A DNA stretch of 64,000 bases, taken from the NCBI RefSeq assembly GCF_000178855.1, contig NZ_ADVG01000005.1, positions 248,001 through 312,000 on the forward strand, given 5' to 3'. This stretch comes from Ktedonobacter racemifer DSM 44963 (GTDB lineage: Bacteria; Chloroflexota; Ktedonobacteria; Ktedonobacterales; Ktedonobacteraceae). The position numbers and the translations under genes are program-made. Positions within the stretch are counted from its first letter, which is position 1; each line of letters starts with the position of its first letter. Shown in pieces: positions 52,313-61,393 of the stretch. Under the pieces are notes generated by a model. The model was given only the letters and a program-made list of their open reading frames with translations. It was not told the origin of the DNA and made no database searches.

Positions 52313-53263
52313 ATGCAGAGTATTGATGCGACACAACAGACCTTTTCGCCTCAGGCAATTATTGAAGAACTGCTGAAGCAGATGGGGGAGAAATATGTCT
52401 TTCCTGAGGTGGTGCCAGAGGTTGCGGCAGCGCTGCACCAGCATCTCGCGGCGGGGACCTATGCGGATATGCACGATGGTGAACTCTTCGCGCAAACGAT
52501 CACAGCACATCTGCGCGAGGTCACACACGATAAGCACCTGCGTCTCTTCTATCAGGCGGCTGGGGTTCCCCAGCATATCGATGAGCATGAAGATTACACG
52601 CCAGAGGAGATTGAACGTATCCGCCAGAAGAGTAAAGAAAACTATGGCTTGAAGAAGGTCGAGATTCTGGATGGCAATATTGGCTACCTGCAATTCAACA
52701 AATTTGTGCATCCCCACTTTGCAGGCGAGAGCATGAATGCCGCTCTGACCTTTCTCATATATACACGCGCCATGATCATTGATCTGCGCTCTAATGGTGG
52801 AGGCGAACCAACGATGGTCCAGTTCCTCTGTAGCTATTTCTTTGATGCCTTTGCCTCCGAAACCATTCAGCTCAATGCGCTATATGACCGCCGGAAGGAC
52901 GTGCTGCACCAGTATTGGGCCTTATCCTATGTTCCAGGCAAGCGCTACCTGGACAGGCCCCTCTATCTCCTGACCAGTCAGCGCACCTTCTCGGCAGCGG
53001 AAGAGTTCACCTATAACCTGCAACAACTAAAGCGCGCCCTGGTGATTGGCGAGACCACGGGTGGCGGGGCGCACGCGGGGCTACGCTATCCCATCGATAC
53101 CCATTTTGAGGCATTCATTCCCTGCTTGCGCGCCATCAATCCGACCAGCAAAACCAACTGGGAAGGCGTTGGCGTGCAGCCTGATGTGCCAGTGGTCCAG
53201 GCCGAGGCCCTGGAGGTCGCCTATCAGCGCGCACTTACAGAGGCCAAAGAGACATCTGAATAG
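52313..53263 (+). CDS. S41-family peptidase (C-terminal processing protease type)
   Basis: About 316 aa. An IRBP-type helical N-terminus precedes the core. Core motifs: I-G-Y-L-Q-F-N-K-F, I-I-D-L-R-S-N-G-G-G-E-P, the nucleophile region T-S-Q-R-T-F-S-A-A-E-E-F, and G-E-T-T-G-G-G-A-H. No signal peptide or PDZ domain is seen, so it seems to be cytoplasmic or exported by another route. AAAGGA precedes ATG 52313, favoured over 52304. Substrate unknown. Confidence 0.87.
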   Translation: MQSIDATQQTFSPQAIIEELLKQMGEKYVFPEVVPEVAAALHQHLAAGTYADMHDGELFAQTITAHLREVTHDKHLRLFYQAAGVPQHIDEHEDYTPEEIERIRQKSKENYGLKKVEILDGNIGYLQFNKFVHPHFAGESMNAALTFLIYTRAMIIDLRSNGGGEPTMVQFLCSYFFDAFASETIQLNALYDRRKDVLHQYWALSYVPGKRYLDRPLYLLTSQRTFSAAEEFTYNLQQLKRALVIGETTGGGAHAGLRYPIDTHFEAFIPCLRAINPTSKTNWEGVGVQPDVPVVQAEALEVAYQRALTEAKETSE

Positions 53264-53404
53264 CGCCACAGTTCGCACAAGAGCAGTTTCCTGGCTGACA
53301 TGCCTCTATCCACATCACTACAGTATGGATAGAGGCATGTGACCTATAGCAAGCTTATACCAGCACCGAAAAGCGCAGAGAGTAGCCTCGCCATCACATT
53401 GGAC

Positions 53405-54310
53405 CTACAAAGTGATCTCCGTTTGGAACACGGTGACCGCCTGGCCTCCTACTTGTACAAGCTCTGGCTCTTCTTCGCGACCACAGACCACGACCTCAAC
53501 CTGTCCAGTGCGCTGGATCGCTTCACCTTGCCTTCCCACGAAAGAGAAATGCCCTCCCTGAAGCGAAAAAAGCTGATGGTGTACCAGGTAGGCTCCCAGC
53601 GGGCCGTGTGCATTCCCCGTGACTGGATCTTCGAGAATGCCAATGGCTGGCGCGAACATTCTTCCCCAGGTGAGAATGCCAGGCACATCAGAATCGAAAG
53701 TGAAGATAAAATACCCGTTACATCCGATCTGGCTGCTTAACTTCCGAAGGACCTCCATATTTGGGGTAAGTTGATTGAGAATGCTTCTTGACGTTATGCC
53801 AAGCAACACCTTAGAGTGGCCGGTTGAAACAATCTGGATGGGACACTGTTCAAGAAGCGTCTCACGGCGAAGCGCCAAGGCATGTAGGAGCGTCTCTTGC
53901 TCATCCTCCTGGAGCACCTTGCCAAACTCCACCTTTCCCTGTGTCATCACCACTTTATAATCATCGTTCTCCCAGTCAATCTCAATTGGTAAGATGCCTG
54001 CTCCTGTGAGAGTAGGGACACAGGTTTGAGTTGGTAGTCCAAGTTCTTTGGCGCGTACATAATGGGCAGCGATAGTCGCATGTCCACACACAGGAACCTC
54101 GGTGGTTGGCGTGAAGTATCGGATGTGAACCTCGTGATCCGGCCCTTCTGAGGGCAAGATGAAGGCTGTTTCAGAGCAATTCATTTCGCGTGCAATCGCT
54201 TGCATCTGAGCAGAGCTTAAGCCTTCAGCATTTGAAACGACCCCTGCCGGGTTTCCGCGAAACTTTTGTTGCGTAAATGCATCTACTTGATAGAGACGAT
54301 AGTGCTTCAT
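53405..54310 (-). CDS. PhzF-family isomerase/epimerase
   Basis: 301 aa, duplicated diaminopimelate-epimerase-like fold. Catalytic Glu in N-C-S-E-T-A-F, then V-P-V-C-G-H-A-T-I-A-A and E-D-P-V-T-G-N-A-H-G-P-L are typical. PhzF enzymes isomerise trans-2,3-dihydro-3-hydroxyanthranilate, but most homologues have unknown substrates. AAGGGGAG precedes the ATG. The start overlaps the stop of the EamA gene by 4 bp, so they are coupled; export of the product is plausible. Confidence 0.9.
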   Translation of the reverse strand: MKHYRLYQVDAFTQQKFRGNPAGVVSNAEGLSSAQMQAIAREMNCSETAFILPSEGPDHEVHIRYFTPTTEVPVCGHATIAAHYVRAKELGLPTQTCVPTLTGAGILPIEIDWENDDYKVVMTQGKVEFGKVLQEDEQETLLHALALRRETLLEQCPIQIVSTGHSKVLLGITSRSILNQLTPNMEVLRKLSSQIGCNGYFIFTFDSDVPGILTWGRMFAPAIGILEDPVTGNAHGPLGAYLVHHQLFSLQGGHFSFVGRQGEAIQRTGQVEVVVCGREEEPELVQVGGQAVTVFQTEITL

Positions 54311-55254
54311 AAATGCTCCCCTTTCATCTCTGCGGCAACGTGCCTCTCACCCGGCTCTGACAGCGTCTCCGTCACGCGTCTGGGCCAGCCAGGTAACAGC
54401 AGTTCCGTCACCAGCCCGGCACCCACCAGGATGACGACCAGGCCTACGAACGGGCTGAGCGTGAGGGGTTCCTTCAGGAATAGCACTCCCCAGAAAACGC
54501 CAAAGACGGGTGCCAGGAAGGTCACCGTCAGCGCTTTCGTTGGGCCAGCGTGGGCAATCAACCAGATATACAATAGAAGGGTGGCAGCTGTGCAAAGGAG
54601 AGCCAGGGCGGCGACCGAAAGCCACTCGGTGAGGGTTGGCACCCGCGTCGGAGGCGCGACAAAGGTCAGCGGAAGCAGAAAGAGAGTAGCAAAGAACTGG
54701 CTACACGTTGCTGTAGCCAGTGAACTGACCTTGTTTCCAAGCGAGACCTTGATATAGACGCTGGCAAGGCCATAGGAGGCAGCGGCGGCCAGCGAGGCTC
54801 CAACCGCCAGAATGAGCGTCGTCGAAAAGGGAAGCGTACTCCAGCCTGCCACAATGACCACCCCTAGGAGTCCCAGGCCAAGCCCCACAACCTTTTTGAT
54901 CGTCATGGCCTCACGCATCCAGATCACGGCTGTTATCGCCCCAAACAGCGGCGTGGTCGCGTTAAGGAGCGCAGCCAGCCCACTGGTAAGGTAAAGTTCC
55001 GCTACACCAATCAAGAGAAATGGGAGCGCGGCATTGATGATTCCTATGACTAGATAATGGTGCCAATAAGTACGTAATTCTAGCCGGGTACGCGTGACCA
55101 GCGCAAACACGAACAAGCAAAGCCCGGTCAGCAGGACACGCATCGCCATCAAGGCAACCGGGCCAAACGCTGGCGTGGCTATGCGTATAAACAGAAATCC
55201 CCCTCCCCAGAGTGCCGCAAGCACCAGCAATACTCCAACTTCTTTTGTCCGCAT
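54307..55254 (-). CDS. EamA/DMT-family transporter
   Basis: About 315 aa with ten TM segments in two EamA repeats (A-L-W-G-G-G-F-L-F-I-R-I and A-A-A-S-Y-G-L-A-S-V-Y). Such proteins export amino acids or metabolites. GAGGAGA precedes ATG 55254, shorter than the frame from 55278. Upstream and divergent is an Lrp-type regulator, a common regulator of amino acid exporters. The C-terminal codons overlap phzF. Confidence 0.9.
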   Translation of the reverse strand: MRTKEVGVLLVLAALWGGGFLFIRIATPAFGPVALMAMRVLLTGLCLFVFALVTRTRLELRTYWHHYLVIGIINAALPFLLIGVAELYLTSGLAALLNATTPLFGAITAVIWMREAMTIKKVVGLGLGLLGVVIVAGWSTLPFSTTLILAVGASLAAAASYGLASVYIKVSLGNKVSSLATATCSQFFATLFLLPLTFVAPPTRVPTLTEWLSVAALALLCTAATLLLYIWLIAHAGPTKALTVTFLAPVFGVFWGVLFLKEPLTLSPFVGLVVILVGAGLVTELLLPGWPRRVTETLSEPGERHVAAEMKGEHL

Positions 55255-55525
55255 ACTCTTTCTCCTCATATGGTTCATATATAGAGAGTGAAGACTGAAT
55301 TGAAAATGCTTCCTCCTCTAAAAGTCTTTCCAGGGCTTTCCAATTCTCGTGAGGATAGGAAGCATCCCCTTCCCCTGAGCGCGAGCGTAGCCAGCCGAGG
55401 CAAGAACTAGAAAGCCCTGAAGTCTTTCTATGAGACTTCTAGTATAGGGTGTTTTGTGCTAAAATTCGAGAAAAAAGCAAAATGTTTGGGGATGTACACT
55501 TAAAAAAAGAAGGGAAAAACAGCAT
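55255..55525. promoter_or_regulatory. divergent control region of the EamA-PhzF operon and lrp
   Basis: Mirrored motifs such as CAGGGCTTTCC and GAAAGCCCTG (about 55330 and 55409), and AATGCTTCCT and AGGAAGCAT, form nested imperfect inverted repeats. These could be Lrp sites that wrap the DNA. No gene is present. Confidence 0.4.
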
Positions 55526-56047
55526 ATGGCTTTGGAAATTGAGAAACTGCTCGATGAGACAGGATGGCTGCTCCTCAGAGAATTACAGCAGAATGCTCGC
55601 CTCTCTTACAGCGAGCTGGGACAGCGGGTTGGACTCTCATCGCCAGCTGTGGCCGACCGTATGCGCAAAATGGAGGAAGCGGGCATTATTACCGGCTATC
55701 GTGTCGAGGTCAATCTCGCCAAACTGGGTTTGCCCATGCTGGCAATTGTGCGCCTGGGAAGCTTTGCGGGACAGAATTGTCATCGCGTAGCCACGCAGGT
55801 AAGCCAGATTCCTGAGGTGCTCGAATGCTATCGTGTAGCTGGGAGCGATTCGGTCGTAGTCAAGGTCGTTGCGGCCTCGGTCGAGCACCTGGGGAAAGTC
55901 ATTGATCAGCTCTCTCTCCATGGCCTACCCACAACCTCACTTGTGTTCTCCAAAGCCATGGAGTCCCGTATAATCACGCAGAAGATGATTGAGAGGGCTG
56001 AAGGTTGGGAGGATATAATCTTGCAGGATGAGGCCTCGTCCAGGTAG
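55526..56047 (+). CDS. Lrp/AsnC-family transcriptional regulator
   Basis: 173 aa. An HTH with L-L-R-E-L-Q-Q-N-A-R-L-S-Y-S-E-L-G-Q-R-V-G-L-S-S-P-A-V-A-D-R is followed by a RAM domain (V-E-V-N-L-A-K-L-G-L-P-M-L-A-I-V-R-L, V-L-E-C-Y-R-V-A-G-S-D). Lrp proteins sense amino acids as octamers. It is divergent from the EamA-PhzF pair and is the likely regulator of it. Confidence 0.9.
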   Translation: MALEIEKLLDETGWLLLRELQQNARLSYSELGQRVGLSSPAVADRMRKMEEAGIITGYRVEVNLAKLGLPMLAIVRLGSFAGQNCHRVATQVSQIPEVLECYRVAGSDSVVVKVVAASVEHLGKVIDQLSLHGLPTTSLVFSKAMESRIITQKMIERAEGWEDIILQDEASSR

Positions 56048-56201
56048 TCTGCTGCTAACCGGCTTGCAGATATGGTACGTCGTAATTTTTCGTCAATAAA
56101 CGCCCACAGGCCGAGCTAGCTTATCCAACTCAGTTTAAGCAGTCTGAGCTAGCTCAGGTTTCGCCCCTTGCGTCCAATAACTTCTATATTTCATCTTACC
56201 G

Positions 56202-56242
56202 GGCCATTCCTCTCCCGCTTTTCAAGCGGGAGAGGAATGGCC
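56202..56242. repeat. 19-bp-arm perfect hairpin
   Basis: GGCCATTCCTCTCCCGCTT and its reverse complement around a TTC loop, 155 bp after the lrp stop and before the tnpB remnant. The rest of 56048-56337 shows no gene. Confidence 0.8.
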
Positions 56243-56337
56243 GTTCCTTTTTGGGGCTGGGCAGAGCGGGAACCATGTATTCTTTCACTCCTTTTCTGTA
56301 TTTGACAGGCGAATGAACATTCGATATACTTCTCTGT

Positions 56338-56991
56338 ATAAAGACGACAATCAGTGCGAAAATCAAATTACACACGACGCCAGAGCAGTTTACCGCATTG
56401 CGCGCAACACAACTGGCGTATCGCGAGGCATTGAATGCCGTCAGCCACTATGCCTTTACCCAAGGAAAGATCAGCAATGCCAAAAAGCTGCATCACGGCA
56501 TGTATGCTGAGCTTCGCACCCGCTTTGGTCTTCCCTCACAAATGGCCTGTACGGTGTCGCGGCAGGTCAGCGCAACGTACAAGGGGCTCTGGACCAAGGT
56601 AAAGCAAAACGCCATCCAACGCAAAGCAGGTCTCACCAAGAAACGCTATAAAGGACTGGACAAGGCTCCCAAGTATGTTTCGCCTACGCTGACCTACCAG
56701 TATGGCTATGACTACACATTCAAGAAAGATCAGCACGTGAGTATCCTCACCCTTGAGGAACGGGTAAAAGTGCCCTACACGGGCTACGAGAAACACATGG
56801 CCCTCATCCAAAAAGGCGCGGACATCGGTGGAGCCAAACGCTGGTATGATAAACCGCATAAGCAATTCTATTTGCTGGTCTCCCTGGAAATCGAAGTGGC
56901 GGACCCCACGCCAGAAAGGCAAACCAGCGTCGTCGGGGTGGACGTCGGGGTCCGTTATTTATTGAACCGCGCCAGAAGACCCCTGTTTTGA
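56338..56991 (+). pseudogene. 5' half of a tnpB gene with lost start
   Basis: The frame K-T-T-I-S-A-K-I-K-L-H-T-T-P-E-Q-F is typical of a TnpB N-terminus, but the codon in the Met position is ATA (56338-56340). It continues to RuvC I (S-V-V-G-V-D-V-G-V-R-Y-L), then changes to unrelated residues and stops in the hairpin at 56968. The RuvC II, zinc finger and RuvC III parts are absent. Confidence 0.82.
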
Positions 56992-57011
56992 AACAGGGGT
57001 CTTCTGGCGCG
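56968..57011. repeat. 21-bp-arm perfect hairpin at the tnpB break point
   Basis: Arms 56968-56988 and 56991-57011 with a 2-nt loop, starting exactly where the upstream tnpB homology ends and 71 bp before the next tnpB. Confidence 0.85.
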
Positions 57012-57082
57012 TTCCTTTTGTGGGGGAGAGAGGATGGAAAGAGGTATTGCCTTTTTACACTGTAACTGCTACAATGTAACGT

Positions 57083-58255
57083 ATGAAACAGAAACGCGCT
57101 TTCAAGTATCGGGTGTATCCCACACCAGAACAGCAGCAGATGCTTGCTCAGACCTTTGGGTGTTGTCGTTTCGTCTATAATTGGGCATTGCGCAAGAAAA
57201 CCGATGCCTATTACAAGGACCATCAGCGACTTTACTACAAAGACCTGAGCATTCTGTTGACTGATTTGAAACAGCAAGAAGATATGCACTGGTTGAACGC
57301 CGTTTCCAGCGTGCCATTGCAACAAGCTCTTCGCCATCTGGACAAAGCGTTTCTGAATTTCTTTGAAGGACGTGCCAAGTATCCAACCTTTCACAAGAAA
57401 CGAAACCAGCAATCGGCTACCTATACCTCCAATGCTTTTACCTGGCGTACTGGCACGCTCACGCTTGCTAAGATGCGTGAACCCCTTGATATACGCTGGT
57501 CGCGTCCTCTGCCCAAAGATGCAATTCCTTCGAGTGTCACTATTTCCAAAGATTGCGCCAATCGCTACTTCATCTCCATTCTGGTGGAAGATGACATTGC
57601 GCATTTGCCTGTCATTGAGCAGGCAATTGGTGCTGATCTTGGCTTGAAATCCTTTGTGGCTCTCTCGACAGGCGAAATTGTGGGCAATCCCAAGTTCTTT
57701 CACAAGGATGAAAAGAAACTGGCAAAAGCCCAACGTCGTCACGCCAAGAAAAAAAAGGGCTCGAAAAACCGAGACAAGGCACGTCTCAAAGTAGCACGCA
57801 TTCATGCCCGTATCGCTGATCGCCGCCGTGACTTTCTGCAGAAACTTTCGACCCGACTCATACGCGAGAACCAAGTCGTGTGTGTTGAGTCGTTGGCAGT
57901 CAAGAACATGGTCAAGAATGGCAGTCTTGCCAAAGCCATCAGTGATGTCGGTTGGTCTGAGTTTGTGGCCCAGCTCGAATACAAAGCCGACTGGTACGGT
58001 CGAGCCCTTGTCAAAATTGACAAGTGGTATCCCTCCAGTAAACGCTGTTTCGATTGTGGCCATATTCTCGACTCCTTGACCCTTGATGTCCGTCAATGGG
58101 ATTGCCCTGAATGTGGAGTCCATCATGATCGCGATATCAACGCAGCAAACAATATCCTTGCCGTGGGGCTCACGGTCAATGCCTGTGGAGAGGCTGTAAG
58201 ACCTGGTGCGGTGAAAACCAAACCAGGCACGTCTCGACGAAGCAGGAAAGCCTAG
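57083..58255 (+). CDS. tnpB: TnpB RNA-guided nuclease, intact, 390 aa
   Basis: The RuvC triad is complete: D185 in G-A-D-L-G-L-K, E269 in V-C-V-E-S-L-A-V, and D351 in D-R-D-I-N-A-A-N-N-I-L. The zinc finger is C-F-D-C-G...C-P-E-C-G. The N-terminus K-Y-R-V-Y-P-T-P-E-Q-Q is canonical. No tnpA is adjacent. It differs clearly in sequence and length from the TnpB at 18 kb, so they are separate lineages. The 3' hairpins are consistent with an omega-RNA. Confidence 0.93.
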   Translation: MKQKRAFKYRVYPTPEQQQMLAQTFGCCRFVYNWALRKKTDAYYKDHQRLYYKDLSILLTDLKQQEDMHWLNAVSSVPLQQALRHLDKAFLNFFEGRAKYPTFHKKRNQQSATYTSNAFTWRTGTLTLAKMREPLDIRWSRPLPKDAIPSSVTISKDCANRYFISILVEDDIAHLPVIEQAIGADLGLKSFVALSTGEIVGNPKFFHKDEKKLAKAQRRHAKKKKGSKNRDKARLKVARIHARIADRRRDFLQKLSTRLIRENQVVCVESLAVKNMVKNGSLAKAISDVGWSEFVAQLEYKADWYGRALVKIDKWYPSSKRCFDCGHILDSLTLDVRQWDCPECGVHHDRDINAANNILAVGLTVNACGEAVRPGAVKTKPGTSRRSRKA

Positions 58256-58292
58256 AGGTGACTCTAGGAATCCCCTGGCTTTAGCCATGGGG
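58251..58292 (+). ncRNA. right end and probable omega-RNA 3' hairpins of the TnpB element
   Basis: CCTAGAGGTGACTCTAGG (58251-58268) is followed by CCCCTGGCTTTAGCCATGGG (58272-58291), the same C-stem/CTTTAGC-loop form that ends the 18 kb TnpB element. Guide sequence would start just after. Confidence 0.55.
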
Positions 58293-58314
58293 AGGATGTC
58301 AATGCTTGACAAAG

Positions 58315-58689
58315 ATGACCAACAGCCACATGCTCACCTCGCCCTCCTATGGCCACTACACACTCGCACCCTCTATCGTCCCGCTCCTGCCCGAATTCCT
58401 GGCGCACCACGTCATCACCGGCAAAAAAGTCAGCGCTCACACTGCCTCCACTGCGGATACGACTCTGGAACCTTCCAACACCGCACCTGATGCCCCGACT
58501 TCGCTCCCAAACATACAGATCCATCACACTTCTACAGCCTTGCCGAGCGAGCAGAGCGCAAGCGAGGTGCCTCCGCCACAGCCACCACCCATCACAAACA
58601 CGCAGAATACTCCACCTGCTTCTACCTCTCCCTTCGGCTTCATCCAACTTAATCGCGCCCAGCGCCGCGCCCTCAAGCACTATAGCTAA
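58315..58689 (+). CDS. hypothetical protein, possibly a truncated gene
   Basis: 124 codons. The N-terminal part has ordered hydrophobic residues (Y-G-H-Y-T-L-A-P-S-I-V-P-L-L-P-E-F-L-A-H-H-V), followed by a Thr/Ser/Pro-rich linker and a final L-N-R-A-Q-R-R-A-L-K. No family was recognised. It begins 23 bp after the TnpB right end and lacks a well-placed ribosome site, so the element may have cut off its real start. A minus-strand frame of similar length is judged a shadow. Confidence 0.35.
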   Translation: MTNSHMLTSPSYGHYTLAPSIVPLLPEFLAHHVITGKKVSAHTASTADTTLEPSNTAPDAPTSLPNIQIHHTSTALPSEQSASEVPPPQPPPITNTQNTPPASTSPFGFIQLNRAQRRALKHYS

Positions 58690-58822
58690 CTGGATAAAAA
58701 GCTGGCGCAAAAGAGAACTAGTTCACAGTCAGAGCAGTCATTTTCTGTTATCCTGTTTATTAGCAGAGCTTGTTATCAACAATATTACAGAGCGCCAAAG
58801 AGCGGGAAAGGAAACCACCTCA

Positions 58823-59164
58823 GTGCACGAAGAGGATTTTTCCAGGCGTATCACCTCCCTGGAAGCCCGGATGAGCCGGATCGAAAAGCTCATGCAGCAG
58901 TTGCTCCTCACCCTGACGAGTTCTCACGCTCATATGGAGCAAACGCAGATCCTGCGAAACATATTGCAGGAACTGCGTAGCGACTCGAATGTCCACACAG
59001 CAGAGGCTATCTCCCCGGTAACGGGCGTCCCGCAGGAGCGGCCAGAGATTGCCGCTATCCGCCAGGCCTTGCTCTCAGGCAACAAGTTAAAGGCCATTCA
59101 ACTTTACCGCAGTCTCTATGGTGTAGGCCTGCAGGAGGCTCAGAACGCCATCAACGCTATGTAG
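58823..59164 (+). CDS. small protein with a ribosomal L7/L12-like C-terminal domain
   Basis: About 113 aa from GTG 58823. The N-terminal half is a predicted coiled coil (S-L-E-A-R-M-S-R-I-E-K-L-M-Q-Q-L-L-L). The last 40 residues, I-R-Q-A-L-L-S-G-N-K-L-K-A-I-Q-L-Y-R-S-L-Y-G-V-G-L-Q-E-A, fit the L7/L12 C-terminal fold. Similar small proteins occur in many bacteria, and their role is unknown. The start is uncertain because the frame is open far upstream. Confidence 0.6.
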   Translation: MHEEDFSRRITSLEARMSRIEKLMQQLLLTLTSSHAHMEQTQILRNILQELRSDSNVHTAEAISPVTGVPQERPEIAAIRQALLSGNKLKAIQLYRSLYGVGLQEAQNAINAM

Positions 59165-59255
59165 AGTTGGTCAGCGCATTCTTTCTGGCAGCGCTCCGCG
59201 TGATAACATACAATAAAAGAGATACATCACGTTCGCTTAGAGAAAGGATGCACTG

Positions 59256-59732
59256 ATGGACCCAGCGGTCAAGAAACAGGTGTTGCGCCTGTTTACGTAT
59301 GGACTCTACGCGGTATCCTGCGCCGAGGGGGACGAGGTCAATGCCTTTACGGCTAACTGGCTCTCCCAGGTCTCATTTGAGCCACCCCTCGTCGCCGTTT
59401 CCATCGAGAAAGATGCCAAGTCTCTGCCCATGATCCAGCGCAGCCAGAAATTCGCCATCAATGTGTTGCGCACCGGTCAGCGCGAGCTTGCCGGAACGCT
59501 CGGCAAGTCCGGTTTTAAGTATCCTGATAAGCTCCAGGGCATCAGCCACGAACTGCACCCCGATGGCTACGTGGTCCTACACGACGCCCTGGGCTGGGTT
59601 GGCTGCGAGGTGCGCAATAGCATGGATGCCGGAGACTCCATTCTCGTCCTGGCGGAGGTAGTCGACGTTGGCCTGATCGCCGAGGGCCAGCCCCTCAGCA
59701 TGGCCGAGGCCGGCTTCCGCCACGCAGGATAA
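59256..59732 (+). CDS. flavin reductase-like (FMN-binding) protein
   Basis: 158 aa. The family pattern is F-T-A-N-W-L-S-Q-V-S-F-E-P-P-L-V-A-V-S-I-E, followed by F-A-I-N-V-L and L-G-W-V-G-C-E-V. These proteins bind FMN and reduce it with NAD(P)H for monooxygenases or act as small oxidoreductases. An AAAGGA site precedes the ATG. No monooxygenase is adjacent. A long hairpin follows the stop. Confidence 0.87.
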   Translation: MDPAVKKQVLRLFTYGLYAVSCAEGDEVNAFTANWLSQVSFEPPLVAVSIEKDAKSLPMIQRSQKFAINVLRTGQRELAGTLGKSGFKYPDKLQGISHELHPDGYVVLHDALGWVGCEVRNSMDAGDSILVLAEVVDVGLIAEGQPLSMAEAGFRHAG

Positions 59733-59737
59733 AGCAT

Positions 59738-59793
59738 CTGTTGAATGGGCATGTGGCAGGGGCGAACGTCCCTGCCACATGCCCATTCAACAG
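59738..59793. terminator. 24-bp-arm hairpin after the flavin reductase gene
   Basis: Arms 59738-59761 and 59770-59793 are exact reverse complements around an 8-nt loop, starting 6 bp after the stop. Position suits a terminator, though a U-tract is lacking. Confidence 0.6.
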
Positions 59794-59882
59794 AACTCTT
59801 GCACTGTGCAAGGCAATATGGAATAATTAGCGCGTAAGAGCAATGAAATTATAATAGCTGTTATCTTATAAGGAGCCCCTGC

Positions 59883-60535
59883 ATGCAACAAGGGAGCAGC
59901 ATTACGCAAGCTGATGAGAAGAGCTGCACCTTCTGTCACAGCGCGACTATCGCGCCATATATTCTGAAGGAATCGCAAAACTTTCGTATCGTTACTGATC
60001 ACGCCCCCTTGTCGAGGGCCACCTACTCATCATGCCAAAAGAGCACTATCGCTGTTATGGCGACTTGCCCGCCGCGTTGGATGAGGAACTTTTCACACTG
60101 AAGGACGATGTCAAACGCTTCTTCGAGCGCTTCTATGCCCCCATCATCTACTGGGAACACGGCATCTTCCGTCAGACGGTCTTCCATGCCCACCTGCACT
60201 GCTTCCCCTTTGGCGAGATCGTTTACGACCTCTCACAAAATATGCACGTACAGGTCGTCAAGCAGCAGGACGATATCCGCCAGTGGTTTCATCACCAGGG
60301 GCACTACTTCTACCTGGAAGACGCGCACCACGCCATGCTCTTCCCGCCAGAGCTTGAGCCTTATACACGTATTATTCAGGATGTCCTACGTCCAGGCGCC
60401 CTTGGTCGCAATGGACACACACAGTGGCGGTCCGTTCCCCAGCGCATCGAAGAGGGGAAGACCCTTATTCGCTCAACAATCGAGCGCTGGCAGATATTTC
60501 AGCAGCAAGAACAGGAGGCAGGGTATGCCAGTTGA
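59883..60535 (+). pseudogene. HIT-family protein with a one-base frameshift
   Basis: The first frame gives C-T-F-C-H, N-F-R-I-V-T-D-H-A-P-L; the second gives V-E-G-H-L-L-I-M-P-K-E-H-Y and the catalytic-type F-H-A-H-L-H-C-F-P-F, running to 60535. They join if one C is added to the C5 run at 60004-60008 (GCC CCC CTT instead of GCC CCC TTG). HIT proteins are nucleotide hydrolases or transferases. Whether this is real inactivation, phase variation or a sequencing error cannot be told. The stop overlaps the next start by 11 bp. Confidence 0.8.
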
Positions 60536-61391
60536 ACCACTCAAAAATGGCCTGGTCGCATGCGACGAGATCACGCTTCACTATGTCGAATGGGGCAAGG
60601 AGGGAACACCCATCATCTGCCTGCATGGCCTGACCGCCAATGCCTACTGCTTTCAAGCCTTCGCCGATGCCTTCTCGTCCAATCATCGCGTGATCGCCTA
60701 TGATCTGCGTGGACGCGGCGATAGCGACAAACCACCGACCGGCTACAGCGTCCCCATTCATGCGCAGGACCTCGCGGCGTTCATTGACGCCCTTCAGCTT
60801 GAGCAGCCTATCATCATTGGGCACTCGCTGGGCGCACTCATCGCCCTCTACTTCGCCGCCCACTACCCCGATAAGCTGAGCAAGCTTGTGCTTATCGACG
60901 CGGGCGCGCCACTGCCCTGGAGCGGGCAGGACGATATGCCCACCTGGCTCAACGCAGCCATCGCGCGTCTGGGCGTCACGCTTCCTTCCTACCAGGACTA
61001 CCTGGCGCGCCTCCAGCAAGCCCCCTACCTCGCTCCCTACTGGAACCAGTATATCGATCTCTATTTCGAGCACGATGTACGCATTGAGCAGGATGGCTCC
61101 GTCATCTCTAAGGCCTTTGCCCACGGCATCCTGGAGGAGGGCCTGAACTATCCCCAGGCCCAGCCCGAGGCCCAGTGGGAACAGATACAGGCGCCAACCC
61201 TCTTATTGCGCGCTGGGCAGGGTCTCTTTGGCGAGAATGATCAGCTACTCTCCCAGGAGGACGCAGAACGCATCCATCACACTATCGCTAACTGCGCCTA
61301 CCGCGACCTCCCCAACCTCAACCACTACACCGTCATCTTCGGCGTCGATCCCGCCCCCGCCCGGGAGATCCAAAGCTTTATCGAACCCTAA
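60525..61391 (+). CDS. alpha/beta hydrolase
   Basis: 288 aa. The oxyanion-hole H-G-L-T-A-N, Y-D-L-R-G-R-G-D-S, nucleophile I-I-G-H-S-L-G-A and a C-terminal L-N-H-Y-T-V-I supply the usual Ser/His. An Asp lies late in the barrel. AGGAGG stands before ATG 60525. It overlaps the HIT gene and is probably translated from the same message. Substrate unknown. Confidence 0.9.
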   Translation: MPVEPLKNGLVACDEITLHYVEWGKEGTPIICLHGLTANAYCFQAFADAFSSNHRVIAYDLRGRGDSDKPPTGYSVPIHAQDLAAFIDALQLEQPIIIGHSLGALIALYFAAHYPDKLSKLVLIDAGAPLPWSGQDDMPTWLNAAIARLGVTLPSYQDYLARLQQAPYLAPYWNQYIDLYFEHDVRIEQDGSVISKAFAHGILEEGLNYPQAQPEAQWEQIQAPTLLLRAGQGLFGENDQLLSQEDAERIHHTIANCAYRDLPNLNHYTVIFGVDPAPAREIQSFIEP

Positions 61392-61393
61392 AT

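Noticed and set aside
56804..58312. 502-codon minus-strand frame across the intact tnpB
   Set aside because: It is antisense to a complete tnpB and spans the hairpin and right end of the element.
58264..58710. 148-codon minus-strand frame opposite the Thr/Pro-rich hypothetical
   Set aside because: It runs through the TnpB right-end hairpin and has an irregular composition typical of a shadow frame.
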